From: Acidobacteriota bacterium
GTDB lineage: Bacteria > Acidobacteriota > Vicinamibacteria > Vicinamibacterales > UBA2999
Length of the DNA stretch: 64,000 bases
Direction: 5' to 3'
Assembly: GCA_030697165.1 (NCBI GenBank)
Contig: JAUYQQ010000022.1
Coordinates: 496,001 to 560,000 of the forward strand
Shown here: positions 31,949-39,773 of the stretch, piece after piece
How the letters are laid out: every line of letters starts with the position of its first letter
Position numbering within the stretch: position 1 is the first letter of the stretch
Notes under the pieces: model-generated
What the model was told of the DNA's origin: nothing
Databases searched by the model: none
The model's input: only the letters and a program-made list of their open reading frames with translations
Program-made: the position numbers and the translations under genes

Positions 31949-32953
31949 GTGATTCTCTTTCCGATTGCCGACTACTGGTGGTTCTACGCTGCGTTTACCG
32001 GCTTCATCCTGGTGCTGCTGGCCATCGACCTGGGGGTGTTCAACCGCAAGTCGCATGTCGTGTCGATTCGCGAGGCCGCGAAGTTCAGCGCCCTCTGGAT
32101 CTCGCTGGCCCTGATCTTCAACGTCCTGTTCTACTACTACGCGCTGAACAAGTTTTCGAACGATCCGCGCCTGCTGGCGACTCCGGGCTTCGACCCGGCG
32201 GCGGCGGCCGCGCGGATCGCCCTCGAGTTCCTCGCCGGCTACGTCGTCGAATACACGTTGTCGGTCGACAACATGTTCGTGTTCGTCGTGATCTTCTCGT
32301 TTTTCAAGGTGCCATCGCAGTATCAGCACCGGGTGCTGTTCTACGGCATCCTGGGCGCGCTGGTCTTCCGGGCGACGTTCATCGCCATGGGGTCGGTGCT
32401 GCTGTCGTATCACTGGATGATCGTCCTGTTCGGCGTGCTGCTGATCTACACCGGCTTCAAGATGCTCGGCCACGATTCCGGGGAGATGGATCCGAGCAAG
32501 AATCCGCTGGTCCGCTTGACGCGCCGCCTGATGCCGGTCTCGGACCAGTTCGACGGCAAGCACTTCTTCTCGAAGATCGACCGCAAGTGGCACGCGACGC
32601 CGCTGTTCCTGGCGCTGATGGCGATCGAGATGAGCGACATCGTGTTCGCGATCGATTCGGTGCCGGCCATCTTCGCGTTGACCCGCGAGCCGATGATCGT
32701 GTTCACGTCGAACGTGTTCGCCATTCTCGGCCTGCGGTCGCTGTATTTCGTGCTGGCGGGCATGGTCGCCAAGTTCACGCTGCTGCGGTACGGCCTGGCC
32801 GGGGTGCTGATGTTCATCGGCCTCAAGATGATCTGGCTGAACCAGTACTGGGGCGGGCACTTCCCGATCGTCTGGTCGCTGGCCATTATCGGCACGCTGG
32901 TCGGCGGTTCGATCATCGCCTCGCTGTTCGTCGGCCGCGACAAGGCGGCGTAG
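31949..32953 (+). CDS. TerC family integral membrane protein
   Basis: 334 residues with about nine hydrophobic helices. TerC motifs include LAIDLGVFNRKSH, AGYVVEYTLSVDNMFVFVVI (conserved SVDN), IEMSDIVFAIDSVPAIFALT (DIVFAIDSVPA) and SNVFAILGLRSLYFVLAGM. TerC/Alx proteins act in manganese homeostasis and tellurite resistance. GTG at 31949. Its stop region overlaps the promoter box of fdhD. Confidence 0.92.
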   Translation: MILFPIADYWWFYAAFTGFILVLLAIDLGVFNRKSHVVSIREAAKFSALWISLALIFNVLFYYYALNKFSNDPRLLATPGFDPAAAAARIALEFLAGYVVEYTLSVDNMFVFVVIFSFFKVPSQYQHRVLFYGILGALVFRATFIAMGSVLLSYHWMIVLFGVLLIYTGFKMLGHDSGEMDPSKNPLVRLTRRLMPVSDQFDGKHFFSKIDRKWHATPLFLALMAIEMSDIVFAIDSVPAIFALTREPMIVFTSNVFAILGLRSLYFVLAGMVAKFTLLRYGLAGVLMFIGLKMIWLNQYWGGHFPIVWSLAIIGTLVGGSIIASLFVGRDKAA

Positions 32954-32956
32954 ACT
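32951..32956 (+). promoter_or_regulatory. Putative -10 box TAGACT for fdhD
   Basis: TAGACT overlaps the terC stop codon and lies 6 nt before GTG 32963, favouring that codon over the internal ATG at 33077. Confidence 0.4.
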
Positions 32957-33076
32957 AGGAAGGTGCCAAAGGTGCCAGGGGTGTCCGCCTCCGCGGCCAA
33001 CGGCCGCTACGGCGAGACCTCGCCGAAGCTCGCGCCCAAGGGCCGGGCGAGCGAAGGCGGGCCAACTGTGCCAACC
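32957..33076. repeat. Repeat-derived sequence at the 5' end of fdhD
   Basis: Two AGGTGCCA-like units followed by a palindromic block (CCTCCGCGGCCAACGGCCGC and GGCGAGACCTCGCC through GGCGAGCGAAGGCGGG) and an inverted ACTGTGCCAACC. It stays in frame with fdhD, without a stop codon. Confidence 0.55.
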
Positions 33077-33895
33077 ATGCAGGCCGGAGCCCGGGACGTC
33101 ATCATCCACCGCGTCGGCGAGGCCGCGCCGGTGTCCGACCGCGTGGCGGTCGAGGAGCCGATGGAGGTGCGCGTCAATGGCGCGCCGTTCGCGGTGATCA
33201 TGCGCACGCCGGGCGCCGACCGCGACCTGGCCGCCGGCTTCCTGCTGGCCGAGGACGTGATTCGCTCAGACGCCGAGATTGGCGCGATCGAGTACTGCGC
33301 CGCTCCGGACGATGACGAGCGCGAGAACACCATCAACGTCACGGTCCTGGGCGAGGCGGTGGCGCGACTCGACGCCCGCCTGGGCGATCGCCGGCAGGTG
33401 ATGATGACGGCGTCGTGCGGGCTGTGCGGCCGGCGGACGATCGAATCGCTGCGCGCACGCGTGTCGGCGGTGGCCGGGCAGTGGACTGTGCCGGCCAGCG
33501 TGCTCGCCGCACTGCCCAATCGGCTGCGCGCCAGCCAGGCGGTGTTCGAGGCGACCGGCGGCCTGCACGCCGCTGGATTGTTCGACCGGACCGGAGCCCT
33601 GCAATTGTCGGCCGAAGACGTCGGCCGCCACAACGCCGTGGACAAGATTGTCGGCCGCACCCTGCTGGCGGGTCAGCATCCGCTGGACGATCGGCTGCTG
33701 CTCGTGTCGGGCCGCACCTCATTCGAGCTGGTCCAGAAGGCGCTGCTGGCCGGCGTGCCGCTGATTGCGGCGGTGTCGGCGCCGTCGAGCCTGGCCATTG
33801 ATTTAGCCACCGAGGCCGGGATCACGCTGTGCGGCTTCGTCCGCGGCGCCGGCTTCAACATTTACAGCCACCCACAACGGATCAGCCACGGATAG
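32963..33895 (+). CDS. fdhD: Formate dehydrogenase accessory sulfurtransferase FdhD
   Basis: 310 codons from GTG 32963; the conserved protein starts near residue 45. FdhD hallmarks are AVEEPMEVRVNGAPFAVIMR, GADRDLAAGFLLAEDVI, the catalytic cysteine pair in TASCGLCGRRTIES, SAEDVGRHNAVDKIVG and LVSGRTSFELVQKALLAGVP. It transfers sulfur from IscS to the Mo/W cofactor of formate dehydrogenase. The first 38 codons are repeat-derived, so translation may instead begin at ATG 33077 (272 residues, normal length). The C-terminal SHPQRISHG is also repeat-like. No formate dehydrogenase is in the window. Confidence 0.88.
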   Translation: MPKVPGVSASAANGRYGETSPKLAPKGRASEGGPTVPTMQAGARDVIIHRVGEAAPVSDRVAVEEPMEVRVNGAPFAVIMRTPGADRDLAAGFLLAEDVIRSDAEIGAIEYCAAPDDDERENTINVTVLGEAVARLDARLGDRRQVMMTASCGLCGRRTIESLRARVSAVAGQWTVPASVLAALPNRLRASQAVFEATGGLHAAGLFDRTGALQLSAEDVGRHNAVDKIVGRTLLAGQHPLDDRLLLVSGRTSFELVQKALLAGVPLIAAVSAPSSLAIDLATEAGITLCGFVRGAGFNIYSHPQRISHG

Positions 33896-33990
33896 AGCAG
33901 CCACAGATTAAACGCCGATTAGGCACAGATCGAGAAAACCCAACTTCCTATCTGTGTTTAATCGGCCTAATCTGTGGCTTTCTTATCGGT
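33866..33990. repeat. CAGATTA-class palindromic repeat between fdhD and nei
   Basis: CAGCCACAGATTAAACGCCGATTAGGCACAGAT-type iterons at 11-nt spacing on the left and the inverse ATCTGTGTTTAATCGGCCTA then ATCTGTGGCT on the right. The right part encodes the last residues (ATDKKATD) and the stop of nei; AGCCAC motifs extend into the end of fdhD. Confidence 0.7.
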
Positions 33991-34815
33991 GGCCTGGCAA
34001 GTGGGACACCAATACGTGGCCCTGGCGTCGAGGCCCATCTTCTTTGAGGCGATCGCCGCGCCGCAGTTGCGGCATGGCTTTCCTGCGCGGCTATAGACCC
34101 ACAGGCTGTCTTCGGGATCCGACCGCCGGTCTGCGCGCCGGAGCGATCGATAGGTCTGGATCGCGGCCGGCGTGCCGTCCACCACGTTGGCTTGCAGCAG
34201 CGAGCGCGCCAGGTCCATCACGCGCTCGAGCGCGTCCTGCGCGACGCCACTCGCGGGCGTGTCGGGGTGAACCCCGGCGAGAAACAACACCTCCGATTTG
34301 TAGACGTTGCCGATCCCCGCCACCAGCCGCTGATCGAGCAGCGCCTGCGCGATTGGCAACGCCCCGGCGGCCCGCACGCGGCGGATGGCCTCGTCGCGAT
34401 CGAACGTGGGCTTGAGCAAGTCGGGTCCGAGCGCGGCGACCGGATCGGTCGACACCAGTTGCTTCGCGGTCACGAACTCCGCTACCGGCACGTCGAACGC
34501 GACCGTCACCCAGTCGGCCGTGTCAATCCGCACCCGCATGGCCTGCGGTCCGCGCCACCAGCGCTCGCCGTGCCGATAGACATGCCACGAGCCGTTCATC
34601 CGCATGTGCGTGCGGAGAACCAAGTCCCCCTCGAAGACGATCAGGACATGCTTGCCGGCCGCCTCGCACCGCTCGATCATCCTTCCCGCGATCGGCCCAT
34701 CGTCGTTCACCCGCGCCAGGTGCGCGTAGGCGGTGTCGAAGTGGGTCGCGCGATGGCCCGCCAGCACCTTCTGCAGCGTACGAGCCGTCCGGAAGATGGT
34801 GTCGCCTTCAGGCAT
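33967..34815 (-). CDS. nei: Fpg/Nei family DNA glycosylase (endonuclease VIII-like)
   Basis: 282 residues. It starts MPEGDTIFRTARTLQKVLAG: the catalytic Pro1/Glu2 of Nei rather than the PELPE of Fpg. It has the helix-two-turn-helix segment QRLVAGIGNVYKSEVLFLAG and a C-terminal zinc finger with CRNC and CPTC. It excises oxidised pyrimidines and nicks the abasic site. I start at ATG 34815, not the longer frame, because proline must follow the initiator. It overlaps lhr by 8 nt. The C-terminal ATDKKATD comes from a repeat. Confidence 0.9.
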   Translation of the reverse strand: MPEGDTIFRTARTLQKVLAGHRATHFDTAYAHLARVNDDGPIAGRMIERCEAAGKHVLIVFEGDLVLRTHMRMNGSWHVYRHGERWWRGPQAMRVRIDTADWVTVAFDVPVAEFVTAKQLVSTDPVAALGPDLLKPTFDRDEAIRRVRAAGALPIAQALLDQRLVAGIGNVYKSEVLFLAGVHPDTPASGVAQDALERVMDLARSLLQANVVDGTPAAIQTYRSLRRADRRSDPEDSLWVYSRAGKPCRNCGAAIASKKMGLDARATYWCPTCQATDKKATD

Positions 34816-37800
34816 CCTCAGGCTCGTCTTCAGGATCGGCCGACGCGCGGCGTTTCGAGACACGCAACTGCAGGCCCATGCCGGTCGCAGAGAAGCCGTG
34901 CTCCAGCAGATACTGGCTGGACGAATCCTCCGCGGCGGGTTGCCCGTTGATCTCCGCGATCAGCCACCCGCGCCGCTCGTCCCGGGCGTGGCCGGCAATC
35001 CTGACGAGTTCCCGGGCGAGCGCGCGGCCCGCGTGCGATCGCTCGGGCTCGTCTCCAGGCAGCGACACCACCAGGTGGCGATCGCCGCGGCCAATCCAGG
35101 CGACCAACTGGCCATTCACCAGGACCACGCGCGAACCGGCGGTGCGGGTGGCCTTCTCGAGCGGCCACGGGATCAGGATGCCGTACGGATTCGCCGGGTC
35201 GGTGGCCGACAGGGTAATCGTGGCGTCGCTGGTGGCGGCGTCACGGGCATCGCGCAGCAGATCGACCGCGCCCGGTTGCGCGAACTGCGCGGCACCGAGC
35301 CCGGCCACGAAGTATCCCCGCCGGATGCGGCCGGTCTCTTCGAGCCTTCGCAACACCGGATAGAGCGCCGAGAAGCCGCCCGGGAGTTGTTCGATGACGG
35401 CGACATCGCGCGTGACCACGCCGTGCCGCATCAGCAACTGATTGGCCATGGCCGCGGCCCACGTCGTCGGCGTGCCGTCAGCAACCGGCGCGAGCGCCCA
35501 GCGCCCCTCGGCCGATGGCGGCACCAGCCGCCGCGATCGAAAGGGCGCACGGCCCGCCCGTCGCGACCGTTCGGGCGGCGCCGTAAACGCCCGCAGCGCG
35601 TGCAGCGTGTCGTTGGTGACCAGTCCTTTCCAGACCAAGTCCCAGAGCGCATCCAGGGTCTCCTGCGGGAAGCCGCCACCCGCGGCCTCGTGCAGAGGGC
35701 CGAAGAACGACGCCCCTTGCCGGGCCAGGAACGCGACGATGCGCGCGTCGCGATCGGCGAGCCCTGACTCTCGCGCCGGATCCAGGGCGGCGGGGGGCCG
35801 CAGCTTCGCCACGTGGTCGGTTAGATAGAGCGCGATGCGGCCATCGCGTTCACCGAGTGACTCGACCCCGACCCAGGTCACTTCGCCGGCGCCCATCAAC
35901 GTGTCGAGCATCGCCGGCGCGTAGTCATGGACACGGGCCGCCAGCACCTCGCGGTCGACGAGCGACGCCACCAGCGGGACTCCCTGCAACTGCTCGATCG
36001 CATCAAGGAGGCCGTCGAGGCCCGCGCGCGGCCGCGCCAGGCCATGCCAGCGGACCAGGAAACGCCCGAGGGCTCCTGCCTCCACCGGCTCCACTTCCTG
36101 TCGCAGCTTGGCCAGCGAGCGTTGGCGCACGCTGCGCAACACCTCGGCGTCACACCACTCGCGTCCGCGGCCGCCAGGGCGGAACTCACCGTCGATGACG
36201 CGTCCCAACGCGCGCAGGCGCACGAGCGTGGCATCGACGACGGCGACACCCAGGCCGAGACGGGTACCGAGGTCGGCGCTGATGAACGGCCCGTGCGTGC
36301 GCGCGAACCGGCGCACCAGGTCGCTCACGGGATCGGCGACCGATTCGAGCAGCGCGTCGGGCAGGCCCGGGGGGAGCGGCGTGCCGACCGCGTCACGGAA
36401 CCGCGCAGCATCCTCCACCGCGATCAACCTGGGCTCGCCGGCGATGCGCACTTCGACCGCTCGGCGGGTTGACGTCAGCTCGGCGATCGCCACCGCCGCT
36501 ACCGTCGGCTCGCTGCGCGCGGCGATCTCGTCTCGCGACAGGTCGCCGAGGCGCAGCAGCAGGTCGTGGACGGCGTCGGTGGACCGGGCGTGAAACCGCT
36601 CGGGCAGGTGCTGCAGGTCGGCTTCCAGTGATTCGAGCGCGCCGGCGTCGAGCAAATCTCGCAGGCCGGTGTCGCCGATCAGATCGCGCAGCTGCGACTG
36701 GTCCACCGACAGGGCCTGCGCGCGCCGCTCGGCCAATGGCGCATCGCCGTCGTAGATGTAGTTGGCGACGTACCCGAACAGCAGCGACGTCGAGAACGGC
36801 GACGGCTTGGTCGACTCGACATGCACCACGCGGATGCTGCGGCTGCGCACGCGCGTCAGGATGTCGGTGAGGGCCGGCAGGTCGAAGATGTCGCGCAGGC
36901 ACTCGCGATAGGTCTCGAGGATGATCGGGAACGACCCGTAACGGGCGGCGACCGCCAGCAGGTCCGACGCGCGCTTGCGCAGTTGCCAGAGCGGCGTGCG
37001 GGCGCCGGGGCGGCGGCGGGGCAGCAGCAGGGCGCGGCCGGCTGCTTCCCGGAACCGCGCCGAGAACATCGCCGTCGCGCCGAGCTGGCGGACCACCTGC
37101 TCCTCGACCTCGTCCGGATCCGGCAGCAGCAATGCCACGTGCGGCAATCGTTCGCCATCCGGATACCGCACCACGAACCCATCGTCGGACCACATCACCT
37201 CGACGTCCACGCCCGCTTCGTCGCGGATGCGGGCGGTGACGGCCATGGCCCACGGGGCATGCACGCGGCTGCCGAGCGGCGACAGCACCGCGACCCGCCA
37301 GTCGCCCAGGTCATCGCGCGACTGTTCGACCAGGATCGTGCGGTCGTCGGGCACCGTGCCGGCGGATGCTTCCTGATCGTCGAGGTACTGCATCAGGTTC
37401 GCGCTGGCCATGGCATCCAGGCCATGGTCGGCTTGCAGAGACTGGAGCGCCACGGCCCGCGGGCGCTTGCGCAGCTCGCGAACCAGCTTACCGATCGCCA
37501 TCCCGAGTTCGACCGGACGTCCAGGTCCCTCGCCCTTCCAGAACGGCATCTTGCCCGGCTGCCCGGGAGCGGGGGAGACCAGCACGCGATCGTGGGTGAT
37601 CTGATCGATGCGCCAGGTCGAGGCGCCCAGCAGGAACGTTTCACCCGCGCGCGCCTCGAACACCATCTCTTCGTCCAACTCGCCGACGCGCGCCTTGTCC
37701 TTGTCGGCGCCGGTGAGGAACACGCCGTAGAGGCCGCGATCGGGAATGGTGCCGGCGTTGGCGATCGCCACGCGCTGCGCGCCCTGGCGTCCCGTCACCG

Positions 37801-39418
37801 TGCCGTTGACCCGATCCCAGGTGAGGCGCGGCCGCAACTCGGCGAAGTCGTCCGAAGGATAGCGGCCCGACAGCATGTCGAGCACGCCGTCGAAGATGGC
37901 GCGGCTCAACTCGGCAAACGGCGCCGCGGATCGGACGACGCGGAACAGTTCATCGACCGCCCAGCGCTCCATCGCCACCATCGCGACCAGTTGTTGCGCG
38001 AGCACATCGAGCGGGTTGCGCGGGTAGCGCGACGATTCCACCTTGCCGCTGCGCATGGCCGCCGTGACTGCGGCGCATGCCACCAGGTCGCCGCGGAACT
38101 TCGGGAAGATGATCCCTTCGCTGACCTCGTTGATCGAATGGCCGGCGCGGCCAATGCGCTGCAGTCCGCTGGCCACCGACGGCGGCGCCTCGATCTGGAT
38201 CACCAGGTCGATCGCCCCCATGTCGATGCCGAGCTCGAGGGACGAGGTCGCGACCAGCCCGCGCAAGTGCCCGCCCTTCAGCAGGTCTTCGATCTCGGTG
38301 CGCTGCGCCCGGGCCAGCGAGCCGTGGTGGGCGCGCACCAGCGCTTCGCCGGCCAGTTCGTTCAGTGCGCCGGCCAGCCGTTCGGCCAGGCGGCGGCTGT
38401 TGACGAACAGCAGCGTGGAGCGATGGGAGCGAATCAGCTCGAGGAGCCTCGGGTGGATCGAGCTCCAGATCGACTGGGCCACCGGCCCGCGCGACGCCGG
38501 TCCGCTCGGCTGCTCCGCCGGCTTGCCCATGGCCGCCATGTCTTCCACCGGCGTCTGCACCGTGATGGCAAGCTTCTTCGGCGCGCTCGCATCGATGATC
38601 GTGACGGGCCGGTAGCTAACGGCGCGATCCTCCTCGAATTCCGAGTGCACCGAAGCGCCGAAGTCTGGCTTCGGTGCACGAGTCTTGAGCGAGCGATTCG
38701 ACTTCGGAGAAGTCGAACCGCGAGTCGAAAGAGTGGTTGCCTTTTGGGCAACCGCCCCGCCGAGAAACTTCGCCACCTCCTCCAGCGGCCGTTGCGTCGC
38801 CGACAGCCCAATGCGCTGCAACGGCTTCGCGACCAGCCGCTCCAGCCGTTCGAGCGACAGCGCCAGGTGCGCGCCGCGCTTGCTCGGCACCAGGGCGTGA
38901 ATCTCGTCGAGGATGACGGTTTCGACCGACCGCAGGCTGTCGTGCGCGTTCGACGTCAGCAGCAGGAACAGCGACTCCGGCGTCGTAATCAGGATGTCGG
39001 CCGGCGCGCGCTGGAACCGGGCCCGCTCGGCGGCCGGCGTATCTCCCGTGCGGACGGCAATCGACGGCACGTGAAACGGCAGACCGCGGCCGGTGGCCAC
39101 ATTGGCAATGCCCGCCAGCGGCGCGCGCAAGTTCCGCTCGACGTCCACCGCCAGCGCCTTGAGCGGCGAGATGTACAGCACCCGGCAGCGCCGTGTTGCG
39201 TCGGGCACCGGCTCGAACATGAGCCGGTTCAACGACCACAAGAATGCCGCGAGTGTCTTGCCGCTGCCGGTCGGCGCAAGAATCAGCGTGGATTCGCCGC
39301 GTGCAATCGCCGGCCACCCACGCTTCTGCGGTGTGGTCGCGTCGGCAAAGACGGCGCGAAACCACTCGGCCACGGCCGGATGGAAGTTCGACTGGAGCGG
39401 GTCAGCCACTCCCTCCAT
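34808..39418 (-). CDS. lhr: Lhr-family ATP-dependent DNA helicase
   Basis: 1536 residues. The Lhr core has a Walker A motif (LAPTGSGKTLAAFLWSLNRL), DEIH in TVILDEIHALVPSKRG, motif III LSATQRPLEEVAKFLGG, SRRLAERLAGALNELAG, and motif VI QRIGRAGHSINEVSEG, followed by the long Lhr-specific C-terminal region (FWKGEGPGRPVELGMAIGKL and further). Lhr is a 3'-5' translocase active on DNA and RNA:DNA hybrids in repair. Residues about 222-262 (TRGSTSPKSNRSLKTRAPKP and neighbours) are a repeat-encoded in-frame insert between core domains. Coupled with nei, suggesting a repair operon. Confidence 0.9.
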   Translation of the reverse strand: MEGVADPLQSNFHPAVAEWFRAVFADATTPQKRGWPAIARGESTLILAPTGSGKTLAAFLWSLNRLMFEPVPDATRRCRVLYISPLKALAVDVERNLRAPLAGIANVATGRGLPFHVPSIAVRTGDTPAAERARFQRAPADILITTPESLFLLLTSNAHDSLRSVETVILDEIHALVPSKRGAHLALSLERLERLVAKPLQRIGLSATQRPLEEVAKFLGGAVAQKATTLSTRGSTSPKSNRSLKTRAPKPDFGASVHSEFEEDRAVSYRPVTIIDASAPKKLAITVQTPVEDMAAMGKPAEQPSGPASRGPVAQSIWSSIHPRLLELIRSHRSTLLFVNSRRLAERLAGALNELAGEALVRAHHGSLARAQRTEIEDLLKGGHLRGLVATSSLELGIDMGAIDLVIQIEAPPSVASGLQRIGRAGHSINEVSEGIIFPKFRGDLVACAAVTAAMRSGKVESSRYPRNPLDVLAQQLVAMVAMERWAVDELFRVVRSAAPFAELSRAIFDGVLDMLSGRYPSDDFAELRPRLTWDRVNGTVTGRQGAQRVAIANAGTIPDRGLYGVFLTGADKDKARVGELDEEMVFEARAGETFLLGASTWRIDQITHDRVLVSPAPGQPGKMPFWKGEGPGRPVELGMAIGKLVRELRKRPRAVALQSLQADHGLDAMASANLMQYLDDQEASAGTVPDDRTILVEQSRDDLGDWRVAVLSPLGSRVHAPWAMAVTARIRDEAGVDVEVMWSDDGFVVRYPDGERLPHVALLLPDPDEVEEQVVRQLGATAMFSARFREAAGRALLLPRRRPGARTPLWQLRKRASDLLAVAARYGSFPIILETYRECLRDIFDLPALTDILTRVRSRSIRVVHVESTKPSPFSTSLLFGYVANYIYDGDAPLAERRAQALSVDQSQLRDLIGDTGLRDLLDAGALESLEADLQHLPERFHARSTDAVHDLLLRLGDLSRDEIAARSEPTVAAVAIAELTSTRRAVEVRIAGEPRLIAVEDAARFRDAVGTPLPPGLPDALLESVADPVSDLVRRFARTHGPFISADLGTRLGLGVAVVDATLVRLRALGRVIDGEFRPGGRGREWCDAEVLRSVRQRSLAKLRQEVEPVEAGALGRFLVRWHGLARPRAGLDGLLDAIEQLQGVPLVASLVDREVLAARVHDYAPAMLDTLMGAGEVTWVGVESLGERDGRIALYLTDHVAKLRPPAALDPARESGLADRDARIVAFLARQGASFFGPLHEAAGGGFPQETLDALWDLVWKGLVTNDTLHALRAFTAPPERSRRAGRAPFRSRRLVPPSAEGRWALAPVADGTPTTWAAAMANQLLMRHGVVTRDVAVIEQLPGGFSALYPVLRRLEETGRIRRGYFVAGLGAAQFAQPGAVDLLRDARDAATSDATITLSATDPANPYGILIPWPLEKATRTAGSRVVLVNGQLVAWIGRGDRHLVVSLPGDEPERSHAGRALARELVRIAGHARDERRGWLIAEINGQPAAEDSSSQYLLEHGFSATGMGLQLRVSKRRASADPEDEPEDA
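38631..38755. repeat. Repeat cluster inserted in frame within lhr
   Basis: Three stem-loops: GTGCACCGAAG..CTTCGGTGCAC (38645-38679), ATTCGACTTC/GAAGTCGAA (38695-38717) and GGTTGCC/GGGCAACC (about 38735-38753). Together they add about 41 residues to the helicase without a stop. Confidence 0.75.
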
Positions 39419-39425
39419 TCTGTGT

Positions 39426-39431
39426 CATAAT
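39426..39431 (+). promoter_or_regulatory. Putative -10 box CATAAT for the 90-residue gene
   Basis: CATAAT with a 10-nt spacer to ATG 39442. The lhr start is only 23 nt away on the other strand, so the divergent promoters must overlap. Confidence 0.4.
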
Positions 39432-39441
39432 CAGCGGCTAC

Positions 39442-39714
39442 ATGGGTGACGCTGGCGAAGGCCTTATTGACGCTGAAGCGCGCTTGCAAGAGCGCATGGA
39501 CGAACTCGAGGAGAGCCGCAAGGTCGCGAAGGACAAGGGCCCCAAGGTCGACCCCGAGATTGCGCGGCAAACCGAATCGCTGCGACTGGCGCGGACCGAA
39601 CTGCAGCGCCAGCTCGAGCTGACGACCCACGCGGTGCGTCGCGAGCAAATCGGCCACGCGGTGGCCGAAATTGAACGCCGCCTCGCGGACGTCGGGGCCA
39701 AGAAGAAGAAATAG
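39442..39714 (+). CDS. Small coiled-coil protein of unknown function
   Basis: 90 residues, charged and helical (DAEARLQERMDELEESRKVA, TESLRLARTELQRQLELTTH, AEIERRLADVGAKKKK), with a lysine-rich C-terminus. No signal peptide, cysteine or known domain. It is divergent from lhr and convergent with the kinase gene, separated from the latter by a terminator-like palindrome. Confidence 0.7.
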   Translation: MGDAGEGLIDAEARLQERMDELEESRKVAKDKGPKVDPEIARQTESLRLARTELQRQLELTTHAVRREQIGHAVAEIERRLADVGAKKKK

Positions 39715-39715
39715 A

Positions 39716-39773
39716 AAGACGCCGGGTTGAATTTCGCCCGACGCACTGACGAGAAATTCAACCCGGCGTCTTC
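39716..39773. terminator. Bidirectional terminator-like palindrome (KTPG element)
   Basis: A 19-bp stem, AAGACGCCGGGTTGAATTT and its inverse AAATTCAACCCGGCGTCTT, around a CGCCCGACGCACTGACGAG loop. The right arm encodes the last residues (LKTPG) and the TGA stop of the kinase gene. The same AAGACGCCGGGT core occurs at the 3' end of nuoM. Confidence 0.75.

Noticed and set aside
34815-34863. Longer start for nei at 34863
   Set aside because: The enzyme needs proline directly after the initiator methionine; MPEGDTIF at 34815 satisfies this.
36821-39430. 869-codon open frame on the plus strand opposite lhr
   Set aside because: It is antisense to a clear helicase gene, with low-complexity Arg/His/Gln-rich translation and no domain; a by-product of high GC third positions.
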